A DNA stretch of 64,000 nucleotides from Echinicola jeungdonensis. GTDB taxonomy: Bacteria > Bacteroidota > Bacteroidia > Cytophagales > Cyclobacteriaceae. Within the stretch, counting starts at the first letter, position 1; the number at the start of each line of letters is the position of its first letter. The notes under the pieces are model-generated. The model saw only the letters and a list, made by a program, of their open reading frames with translations. It was not told the origin of the DNA and made no database searches. Both the position numbers and the translations under genes were made by a program. This document shows positions 56,659 through 64,000 of this stretch, piece by piece. The stretch covers positions 890,001-954,000 of the forward strand of contig NZ_JAUFQT010000001.1 of the NCBI RefSeq assembly GCF_030409905.1, written 5' to 3'.

Positions 56659-59600
56659 CTATTTTTTAATTATTCGGGTTGTTAGACCTGTTTTCAAACT
56701 CCTGGCCACATAAAGCCCTGTTGGTAGGTTACTAAAATCAAACCTTTCCTGAACTGAAGAGGTTTGCAGTCTTTTTACGATTACTCCAATGGAGTTGGAT
56801 AAAATGATCATATCATTGGCCTCACTAGACCTGAAGGAAACTGTCCCTTCAGTTAAAGTAGGATAGGCAATAAATTCACCCTTTAATTTCCAACGTCCAT
56901 ATATCTCCATATCTGAGCTATTGTTTCCCTCTATGCTGGATATTTCACTGGTAAAATCAGCATTTAAATACCACCCCATAAAACGATAACTAGAAGCTAT
57001 TGCACTTTGTAATTCTAATACTGTACCTACTTCCTGCTCTGTTGGGTTTGGATTTACCACTCCTTCAAAATCAACATTATGGTAAGTAATGGCATATACT
57101 TCAACAGGAATTTCCTCCCAAATGGCAAATAGTGTAATACTTCCATCAGCATCTGCGGGAATAATGGCAGATAACTCCGTCACCAATTCACCATCAGCTT
57201 TTTTCCACCCCTGAAACAAATGGGTATCAGTATCTTCCATTTCCGGAAGATCAGGAATTTCATCAACCGAGGTAAATCGCATTTCCTGTGGCATTTGACC
57301 ATATTCTGATTCAAACGATATAACATATTGGAAGGGCGCTGGGGTAATTTCTTCTACAAATAAATCCCCAATCTCTCCAGAATTCAGGGCATAATTATAT
57401 ATCCTAAACTCATCCACATTTCCTTTCATCAGAGGGTCAGGCCATTGCGATTTCCCGATCCAGTTTTGGGTCGTTGTTCCCAGATCGGTTGGGTTAAGAT
57501 CCATATTTTCATTTCGACCCACTTCCTTACCATCAATATAAAGAATCCCTATTGTATCTTTTTGGGTTAATGCCAAGTGATGCCATTCATTTAGTGAAAG
57601 CGGTGAAAGTCCATTAATCCGTTGTTCATTCCCTCCTTTTTTAATAGCATATCTTACCGTATTATTGCCACTTTTTGGAGTCAAGAACATATAGGTGCCA
57701 GTTCCTGAGCCAAAATCAAAGATTCTATTCCAGGTAGGATTTTCTTCCAGTTTAACCCAAACTGAAATGGTGTATTCTTTTATGCTTTCCATCACCCCAT
57801 CTACCAAGGCTACATGGGAATTATTATTTCCACTTAGAAAAGCTGATTTCCCAGCTTTTCCTTCCGACCAGAAAGCTCCACCAACGAGTTTTCCATCCAA
57901 ACCGGACCAAGAGTCCTCGGCAATTTCTCCTTCCCCTTCATCAAATCTGAGGTAAATATACTTATCTGATTGCTTAGTGCTAACCCGATTCGAATGCGGT
58001 GACTCACCAAACTCATTTACAGCCACCACTAAATAATAAGTAATGTTCCCATCGAAATTATCCTTAAAATCCGTAGTAGTTATTCCTTCAGCAATTGTTT
58101 CAAAAGGACCTCCCCTTGAGGAAGACTTTTTGATTTTATAGGAAGTGGCAAAGGCTGCTTCCTCCCAGTTCAAGGAAGCTTCATTTTCATTGACCTCAAT
58201 GAACAAATTTCCGGGTGCCTGAGGAGGATCATTCCTCAGAATTTTCACCGTTCGGGAATAGACGGATTCGGTATCCTTATAACTTGTAGCCTTTACGCGA
58301 TAATTAGCGGAATTGTGTCCAAGACTATCGGTGTATTCTACTGTGGTTGATCCATATTTATAATCCTTTGCTGCAAAAAGTGTATCTATTGGGGAGTAAG
58401 AACTTTCACTGTCAAGTTTCCTTTCAATGATATAGTTCTTTCCTGTTTCACTGTTATGGTCATACCAGGAAAGCGTTACATTATGGTAATCTTCTGACTC
58501 CCAAGATCTACAAAACGGGGGTGCAATCTTCCATATATGTTTATATTCATTCTTCTTTTTGAACCCTACTTCAGATTTAAAAGCATTAAAAGCCTCCCCT
58601 GCAGGAGTTAGTTCGCCGTTAATTTCAAGTTGACGAGCATCATTTACCCATTGATACAAGAATTGGTGCTCAAATATATCCACGGTTTCGAAATGATTGA
58701 GAACCTCCAACAGTTTATTTTTTTGCCTTTCTGCATTGGCAGCCGTAAGGGGAAGTGCAACATTTACTTCATTTCCATTTTTATCTAAAATTGGATATCC
58801 GTTTACATCCACGCGGACTCCATTATCATCTGGCCATTTTGAAGCATCCGCACCATTGGTCCAGTTGGCACCATTGTTCCATTCTGTTATCCAAATGGGT
58901 CTTCTCGGGGTCTCTCCTGCAGCCATTCCTCCAAAAGAGGCCATATAAATAAACCAATCCCACCAACCTGTAGATTGATCCTGGTAGGCATGAGTTGCGA
59001 TAAAATCTACTCGCAAATTCGTGCTGTCACAAATGTGCATAAATTCTGTAAGCCAAGCCCTGGGCATGTCTGCTGGAGCTGGAGACCCGATTCTTAAGCC
59101 AGATTCAAACAAATTTGGCCATTGCCTGATTGCTTCAGTAACCGGCATATTGGCTTGATCAGGTCTTTCAGGTTCATTAAATCCAAGAACATGACTGGTA
59201 TTTTGCCTATTGTTGATAAGGCCGTAGCTATCCCAACCGGCATTATGACGCATGGGAATATATTCAGTATCTAAGGTGGATTGCCCTCCCGCACTCCAAT
59301 CATATACAACATCTGCATTTATAGGACCTATATTTCCCGCAGTCCCTTTTTTGGAAGTCCATCGCCATCTGAATACTCTCACAAATGAGATAAAACTTTC
59401 ACCTGTGGTTTCGGAGGCAACAAAACCTTCAGGCATCGTACTGATTTCCAAATCCTCATCGCTGGCAATAAACATCCTACTATGTCCTGTACCATCAGGA
59501 TTATTGGCAAAGGTTGCTGCAAAACCTTTCTTTAATTTGAAGGATTTGATACTATTATTCCATTCCTCAAGATTGTTATAATAGGTTTCTATTTCAATTG

Positions 59601-61074
59601 CTTTGGAATCCCCTCCGAAATTGGGTTCACTATATACAATCAGTGCACTTTCATTGGCAATTTTCATCCCATTTGGAATGATAACACAACCGGACCCATA
59701 AATTTCAACCCTGTCGATAGTTTCATCAAAAACACGCCCGTTTACCGTAACTTGGCCTGATAAATCAGATAAAAACTGTGATGGCCGGAACTCGGAAAAA
59801 TACAACCAGGAATCATTTGACTGTAGATCAATAGAACTATTGACCAATGGATCCCTGCCACTCAGATGGAGTTCTGATTCCCCGCTTACGGAAATATGGC
59901 TATTGATAAGTTTGGTGGCTGAAAAGGTTTCATCTGAAATACTTTTTGAAATGGTCTCCACTTCCATATTGGGTAGTGGGGCAAAGGCTCCATCTTCATC
60001 AAGAGTCACCGATGACAAATCAATATCTACGGCCCCATCCTTGTAATTCTTACCGATAATTATCCTGGATACGGCATCAAGTTTTTTAACCTCAGGATCA
60101 GCTACTATCCAAATTCCGTTACCATCATTTTGAAACATCAGGTAATAGGTACCTGCTTCCGATGTGGTGAAGGATAATGACCCATCAAATAGCTGTTGCT
60201 TTTCATTATATGATCCTTCGAAGCTTGTTTCACTAATAAGATTATTCCCTGTTATTTCTTTGCTCACTCCTACTTTTAGAGAATTAGGGGAACCATTATC
60301 CCAGTAGCCTTGAAGATAACTAAAATTGTAAGCTGTGTTCGCTTCTAATTCAACGGGATAATAATAAGAGGAACCATTGGTCACCCCACTTTCCCAGCGA
60401 AGGAGGATTAAGGGATAAGTATAAGTTTCTCCATTGTAGGAGGTGCCATTCAAGGGATCCATTATCCTAACCCCACTGCCACTGTTGGTGGTTTTCCAGG
60501 GAACAGTGCCCGCACCATTATTCCCCCAGTCTATTTCATTTGGAGTAACAATTTCTCCGTATCCAAAAATATCAGAAACAATATTTTCCCCATAGGTGGA
60601 AACTAAAGGATTTTCAACGCCATCTACGATATCATAAATAGAAGTAGCTGGTTTGGAAACTATATAAAAGCCGTTTTGATAAATATGTACCTTGTTTCCT
60701 TCCACTGCAAAACGAAATGTTTGTTCCTTTGTAGAAGAAAAGTAAAGCATATCCGAAACGGAAAGCGGAGCCCTCCAGTTGAATGTTTCAGTATCTGCAG
60801 AAGTTCTGAAACCATTTAAGTCTCCTTTTCTGGCTTCAATATCAAGCCCTCTGCCCTCCGCTGAATTTATCCGGGCCTTCACCTCTAAGGTAAAATCCCC
60901 TGGTAATTGCGTTGGGATAACTACAGTGTCCACATCAGTCGCACTGTTAAAAGACTTTACCCCATAAAGTTGTACTGGCAAAGTCTCCTTTTCCGTTAAG
61001 TTGGGTTCTTGGGCCCGGATTTGGTTTGAAAGCATAAACAATGCAATCAAAACTAAAAGTAAACGTACTTCCAT
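56659..61074 (-). CDS. Giant secreted GH128-like endo-beta-1,3-glycanase with lectin, FnIII, InlB-type repeats and T9SS sorting domain
   Basis: 1471 residues, signal peptide ending SNQIRAQ. An N-terminal jelly-roll region (about 25-450) is followed by a beta/gamma-crystallin-like segment (about 490-560, LIVYSEPNFGGDSKAIEI). The GH128 catalytic barrel (about 580-840) has acid/base Glu634 in LGFNEPERPDQ and nucleophile Glu731 in PIWITEWNNGANW, with THAYQDQSTGWWDWF between. Then come two FnIII-type domains (about 850-1030), a LamG/concanavalin-like domain (about 1040-1220), two Listeria-Bacteroides (InlB B-type) repeats ending LFAIWEE and IYGRWK, and a C-terminal type A sorting domain (FSNLPTGLYVARSLKTGLTTRIIKK). 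GH128 members cut beta-1,3-glucans; here a beta-1,3-linked galactan is also conceivable. The protein should be surface-attached through T9SS. Confidence 0.85.
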   Translation of the reverse strand: MEVRLLLVLIALFMLSNQIRAQEPNLTEKETLPVQLYGVKSFNSATDVDTVVIPTQLPGDFTLEVKARINSAEGRGLDIEARKGDLNGFRTSADTETFNWRAPLSVSDMLYFSSTKEQTFRFAVEGNKVHIYQNGFYIVSKPATSIYDIVDGVENPLVSTYGENIVSDIFGYGEIVTPNEIDWGNNGAGTVPWKTTNSGSGVRIMDPLNGTSYNGETYTYPLILLRWESGVTNGSSYYYPVELEANTAYNFSYLQGYWDNGSPNSLKVGVSKEITGNNLISETSFEGSYNEKQQLFDGSLSFTTSEAGTYYLMFQNDGNGIWIVADPEVKKLDAVSRIIIGKNYKDGAVDIDLSSVTLDEDGAFAPLPNMEVETISKSISDETFSATKLINSHISVSGESELHLSGRDPLVNSSIDLQSNDSWLYFSEFRPSQFLSDLSGQVTVNGRVFDETIDRVEIYGSGCVIIPNGMKIANESALIVYSEPNFGGDSKAIEIETYYNNLEEWNNSIKSFKLKKGFAATFANNPDGTGHSRMFIASDEDLEISTMPEGFVASETTGESFISFVRVFRWRWTSKKGTAGNIGPINADVVYDWSAGGQSTLDTEYIPMRHNAGWDSYGLINNRQNTSHVLGFNEPERPDQANMPVTEAIRQWPNLFESGLRIGSPAPADMPRAWLTEFMHICDSTNLRVDFIATHAYQDQSTGWWDWFIYMASFGGMAAGETPRRPIWITEWNNGANWTNGADASKWPDDNGVRVDVNGYPILDKNGNEVNVALPLTAANAERQKNKLLEVLNHFETVDIFEHQFLYQWVNDARQLEINGELTPAGEAFNAFKSEVGFKKKNEYKHIWKIAPPFCRSWESEDYHNVTLSWYDHNSETGKNYIIERKLDSESSYSPIDTLFAAKDYKYGSTTVEYTDSLGHNSANYRVKATSYKDTESVYSRTVKILRNDPPQAPGNLFIEVNENEASLNWEEAAFATSYKIKKSSSRGGPFETIAEGITTTDFKDNFDGNITYYLVVAVNEFGESPHSNRVSTKQSDKYIYLRFDEGEGEIAEDSWSGLDGKLVGGAFWSEGKAGKSAFLSGNNNSHVALVDGVMESIKEYTISVWVKLEENPTWNRIFDFGSGTGTYMFLTPKSGNNTVRYAIKKGGNEQRINGLSPLSLNEWHHLALTQKDTIGILYIDGKEVGRNENMDLNPTDLGTTTQNWIGKSQWPDPLMKGNVDEFRIYNYALNSGEIGDLFVEEITPAPFQYVISFESEYGQMPQEMRFTSVDEIPDLPEMEDTDTHLFQGWKKADGELVTELSAIIPADADGSITLFAIWEEIPVEVYAITYHNVDFEGVVNPNPTEQEVGTVLELQSAIASSYRFMGWYLNADFTSEISSIEGNNSSDMEIYGRWKLKGEFIAYPTLTEGTVSFRSSEANDMIILSNSIGVIVKRLQTSSVQERFDFSNLPTGLYVARSLKTGLTTRIIKK

Positions 61075-61735
61075 AGATTGATTTATTTTTTTGTAAATAG
61101 TTTAGGTTATTATTAGAGTTTATTTTTTCCGACATAAGGGAATCTTGCTGTATCAATTGTTCATTAGAAAAACTTTATTGAATAACCTTTAGTAGACTCA
61201 AAGACAAAGCCCATTGGATATTTCTTGATCCTTTGATATGGTTTTCATTGATCACTTACCTTCGCATTTGAGCTGTTATCCAAGAAATTTTAATGAAATC
61301 CAATCATCCCATTTTTTTGAGAATTTCAGATTTTATCATCTCCCGGAGTAAATTTCAATTAAGTGTCATTGCTGCTTATCTTCTTTTGACCGGAGATAAA
61401 AAACAGGAAAGCCATTTGGTTTAAAAAAAGGAAACCAGCAACCTGGCCTTATTAAAAATTACAGCTAATTGCCTTTGCATTTTTTTCTGTAATGAAAACA
61501 GGGGACTCTTAATCACTTTGACATGGACAAAAATTCTTATTCCTTGAAAAAACCAGTTGTTGTAGATTTTATTCATAATCATTTTGGGTTATAATTGTTT
61601 ATTGTATTTTCTTTCTAAACTCCTTATCATACCAATTTCAGAATGAAGCATTTGACAAAACAAACTTTTATTTCCAATTCGCTTCCCAGTATGATCAATG
61701 GTTTGAATATGAAGAATTAAAAATAAAAGCGTACA
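61075..61735. other. Long leader or promoter region of the GH128-like gene
   Basis: No gene is supported in these 660 bp. The right part (about 61650-61735) resembles the flank of operator copy 2, including ATGGTTTGAATATG (61699-61712) and the AAATAAAA run. The two control regions therefore look like duplicates. The rest may be an untranslated leader, or may contain a second promoter. Confidence 0.45.
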
Positions 61736-61773
61736 TTTAACGTGTATTTAACTGTAGTTTTAACGGTTAAAAG
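61736..61773. promoter_or_regulatory. Triple TTTAAC operator, copy 3 (between the GH128-like and regulator genes)
   Basis: TTTAAC lies at 61736-61741, 61747-61752 and 61759-61764 (spacing 11 and 12 bp), followed by inverted GTTAAA at 61766-61771. The 20 bp at 61754-61773 are identical to copies 1 and 2. The site is 66 bp before the regulator ATG (plus strand) and 660 bp before the GH128-like gene (minus strand). It could thus serve both activation of the enzyme gene and autoregulation. Confidence 0.72.
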
Positions 61774-61839
61774 TATTGTCTTTAAACCTTTAAAACTTGA
61801 TTTTAACAAAACCCAAAATTGATTATTAACCCTATTGTA

Positions 61840-62988
61840 ATGGAAAAAAAGTTAAAAAAAGAAGTACTGGATGATGTATTGCAGAGCCCTCCCTTTAGAA
61901 GATCCCCCTCCAGCTGTACTCTTTTGAAATTTTTGGTAGAAGCCACCCTTGCTAACAAAGACCTAAAGGAAGCAACTATCGGTATGGAACTTTATGGCAA
62001 ATCTTATGAGGACGAAAAAAGTGCTGCCAATATTCGAGTCAATATTTACCACCTCCGGAAAAAGTTGGATAAATACTATCAGGAGGAAGGAAAAGACAAT
62101 GCCTATCGAATAAAGATCAAAAAGGGACAGTACCAGGTAGAGTTTTTAAAAAACAAGGAAGAACAACCCCAGGAAAAAACCAATCAAAAAAAATATTATA
62201 TCGCCGGAGGTATTGTTTTGGCATTTTTGGCTTATTGGTACTTCAGCAGTAACAAGTATGTACCCTTATGGAATGAATATTTTGACAATAATGAAGAAAC
62301 CACCCTTTTTATTGGGGATTTCTTTGGGGTAATGGGCACAACTGTCACCGGTAGTCATGGATGGAACAGGGATTATAATATTAACAACTTAGAAGATTAC
62401 TATAGGTTTTTAGAACAACATCCAGATAAAAAAGAAGATATAAAACCTGCAAATTACCCTTATGTCACAGGGATGGCCGCAATCGGCACAATGAATATTT
62501 CAAGGCTTTTTCACAGGCAAAACAAAGATTTCAATATTCTTTTCAGCTCCCAAACCAGTATAAAAGATATCACCGAAACCAATTCCATTTATATTGGCCC
62601 CATCAAAAACGGCAACCTTTTTATTGATTTCTTCAATGATGCCAATCCCAATATTTCTATAACAAGGGGAATGCTTTCCTATACCAACCCTAAAACTGAA
62701 AAAGATACTTTAATCAACCTCAGCATAGAAGATGGCTCCATTTATGAACATGCTGTGGTTTCCCGTTTTCAGGGCCCTAATAATAGAGAACAATTCATCT
62801 TCTTTTCCGACCATGATATTGGCGTAAAGGCTACCACAGAAAGGTTTACTGACATAGAATGGATTGATAGTGATTTCAAAGAAATGATTGGTGAACACCC
62901 CTATTTTACTGCCATTTTTCTGGTTAAAGGAAAAGAAAGAACCAGCATGCAATTGGAATTGCTGCTTTGGGATGTTTTGGAGGAATGA
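61840..62988 (+). CDS. Membrane-anchored winged-helix regulator (ToxR/CadC-like one-component regulator)
   Basis: 382 residues from the ATG at 61840; an upstream in-frame TTG (61819) is less likely. Residues 5-103 form a winged-helix domain of the type found at the start of many TPR/adenylate-cyclase-like regulators: VLQSPPFRRSPSSCTLLKFL, LKEATIGMELYGK, the recognition-helix region AANIRVNIYHLRKKLDKYY, and wing IKIKKGQYQVEF. A lysine-rich linker precedes one transmembrane helix (about 119-136, YYIAGGIVLAFLAYWYFS), so the DNA-binding part is cytoplasmic. The remaining 245 residues lie outside the membrane (FIGDFFGVMGTTVTGSHGWNRDYNI...), form no family I know, and are presumably the sensor. No kinase, receiver or TPR part is present. 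It is flanked by operator copies 3 and 4. Confidence 0.8.
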   Translation: MEKKLKKEVLDDVLQSPPFRRSPSSCTLLKFLVEATLANKDLKEATIGMELYGKSYEDEKSAANIRVNIYHLRKKLDKYYQEEGKDNAYRIKIKKGQYQVEFLKNKEEQPQEKTNQKKYYIAGGIVLAFLAYWYFSSNKYVPLWNEYFDNNEETTLFIGDFFGVMGTTVTGSHGWNRDYNINNLEDYYRFLEQHPDKKEDIKPANYPYVTGMAAIGTMNISRLFHRQNKDFNILFSSQTSIKDITETNSIYIGPIKNGNLFIDFFNDANPNISITRGMLSYTNPKTEKDTLINLSIEDGSIYEHAVVSRFQGPNNREQFIFFSDHDIGVKATTERFTDIEWIDSDFKEMIGEHPYFTAIFLVKGKERTSMQLELLLWDVLEE

Positions 62989-63106
62989 GCTTAGGAAAGC
63001 ATTCTGCTTTTGAATAAATTGGGGTGCTACTAATAAGTATTTGGAATTTGAGTTGCTAGGAATATTTGTCTTAGCTTTCTCAAATCCACCATCACAATTC
63101 TACCCA

Positions 63107-63124
63107 AGTTTTAACTGTAAAAAA
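63107..63124 (+). promoter_or_regulatory. Degenerate fourth copy of the TTTAAC operator
   Basis: AGTTTTAACTGTAAAAAA (63107-63124) matches the conserved AGTTTTAAC core of copies 1-3 and keeps the downstream GTnAAAA arm imperfectly. Upstream half-sites are weak (TTCTAC at 63098-63103). It lies about 80 bp before the ATG of the right-edge GH43 gene. Confidence 0.4.
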
Positions 63125-63203
63125 CACACCATACTGTATTGTTTGTTGTTTTAAGGTTTTATTGGCACTATTTTGGCCCTTTGATCAATAAACCTATTAC
63201 AGC

Positions 63204-64000
63204 ATGAAGAAATCATTATTCGGATTATTACTTTTTTTCGCGGCAAGTTTTCAATTATTTGCCCAAACGGATGAAGTGTATCTTTTCTCCTATTTTATGG
63301 GCAATGGGGAAGATGGATTACATCTCGCCTACAGTGAAGATGGCCTCAAATGGAAAGCATTGATTGATAATAAAAGTGTACTTGCCCCAACTGCAGGAGG
63401 AGACAAATTGATGCGAGATCCTTGTATCATCAAAGGCGGGGATGGAAAATTCCATATGGTATGGACTGTAAGCTGGAATGAAAAGGGAATTGGCTATGCC
63501 TCTTCAGAGGATTTGGTAAACTGGTCCGAACAACAATTTATTCCGGTAATGGCCCATGAAGAAGGTGCCAGAAACACCTGGGCACCTGAAATCTTTTATG
63601 ATGATAAAAAAGACAGGTATATGATTTTCTGGGCCAGTACAATTAAAGGGCTTTATCCCGAAACCCAGGATACCTTGGAAAGTGGTTATAACCACAGAAT
63701 GTATTATACCACTACCAAGGATTTCAAAAAATTCAGCAAAACAAAATTATTTTATGAACCAGGCTTTAACGTAATTGATGCTACCATCATCCCTCATGAT
63801 GGAGAATATGTCATGTTTGTTAAGGACGAAACCCGCACTCCGCCTGCCAAGAATATTAGGATTACAAAAAGCGATAAACTGACACAAGGATATCCTGCAG
63901 CAGGTGAACCCATTACTGGAGATTATTGGGCAGAAGGGCCTACTCCATTAATGGTAGGTAAGCGTTGCATCCTTTATTTTGACAAATACCGGGAACACCA
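63204..64000 (+). CDS. GH43-like glycosidase, N-terminal part, runs off the right edge
   Basis: Translated by hand from the ATG at 63204; 265 residues are visible and the frame is open to the window end. Signal peptide MKKSLFGLLLFFAASFQLFAQ. GH43-type propeller blocks are DEVYLFSYFMGNGEDGLHLAYSEDGLKWKAL, LMRDPCIIKGGDGKFHMVWTVSW, NTWAPEIFYDDKKDRYMIFWAS, and FNVIDATIIPHDGEYVMFVKDE as the likely acid region. GDYWAEGPTPLMVGKRCILYFD is near the edge. It is the same type as propeller 1 of the double GH43 lipoprotein (32450-34606), sharing YLFxYFxGNG and the S-x-DG-x-x-x-x-AL pattern. It lies 215 bp after the regulator gene, in the same orientation, and has a degenerate operator upstream. Confidence 0.88.
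   Translation, partial: MKKSLFGLLLFFAASFQLFAQTDEVYLFSYFMGNGEDGLHLAYSEDGLKWKALIDNKSVLAPTAGGDKLMRDPCIIKGGDGKFHMVWTVSWNEKGIGYASSEDLVNWSEQQFIPVMAHEEGARNTWAPEIFYDDKKDRYMIFWASTIKGLYPETQDTLESGYNHRMYYTTTKDFKKFSKTKLFYEPGFNVIDATIIPHDGEYVMFVKDETRTPPAKNIRITKSDKLTQGYPAAGEPITGDYWAEGPTPLMVGKRCILYFDKYREH

Overview
The window looks like a chromosomal segment of a Bacteroidota species, most likely order Cytophagales and family Cyclobacteriaceae (inferred). The reasons are two SusC/SusD pairs, many lipoproteins with short lipoboxes, a type IX secretion (T9SS) C-terminal sorting domain, AT-rich spacers without strong Shine-Dalgarno sites, and housekeeping genes of that lineage. No rRNA, tRNA, CRISPR array, intact insertion sequence or phage gene was recognised.

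Left part (1-25.3 kb). A pectate-lyase-like lipoprotein runs off the left edge. It is followed by the high-affinity phosphate operon pstS-pstC-pstA-pstB-phoU (minus strand). A 1.9 kb spacer then holds an intergenic repeat and a decayed outer-membrane-barrel gene. Next comes a carbohydrate trio: two GT4 glycosyltransferases facing a GH130 protein. After that come a condensation-fold acyltransferase, a DUF6320 membrane protein and a divergent esterase; a large orphan hybrid histidine kinase; a phosphoesterase overlapping Ppx/GppA tail to tail; and 6-phosphogluconate dehydrogenase.

Right part (25.9-64 kb) is a large polysaccharide utilisation region. Unit 1 (44.4 to 28.2 kb, minus strand) is SusC-SusD-GH16-DUF2264-BNR_4 propeller-GH88-double GH43-GH43-GH2 and ends at a strong terminator; a second DUF2264 gene follows. 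The 328-residue GH43 protein carries the Glu/Glu/Gln triad expected of exo-beta-1,3-galactanases. The BNR_4 protein carries a His/His/Tyr/Arg set like propeller-type uronate lyases, and GH88 would act on its product. No sulfatase is present. Together these suggest a non-sulfated, uronic-acid-decorated beta-1,3-galactan, such as arabinogalactan protein, as the target.

Unit 2 (55.1 to 47.5 kb) is SusC-SusD plus two surface glycan-binding-type lipoproteins. Its susC appears to carry a 2-nt frameshift right after the signal peptide. Beside it lie a zincin lipoprotein, a DUF1080 lipoprotein, a small lipoprotein and a 1471-residue T9SS-secreted GH128-like enzyme with lectin and repeat modules. A further GH43 gene runs off the right edge.

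The most interesting feature is regulatory. The protein at 61840-62988 has an N-terminal winged-helix DNA-binding domain, one transmembrane helix and a large extracytoplasmic domain. It is thus a ToxR/CadC-like one-component regulator, not the usual HTCS, SusR or sigma/anti-sigma type. An identical 20-bp element, embedded in a triple TTTAAC array with 11/12-bp spacing, occurs in front of susC1, in front of susC2, and between the GH128 gene and the regulator. A degenerate copy precedes the right-edge GH43 gene. I propose that this is the operator of the membrane regulator and that it defines one regulon.
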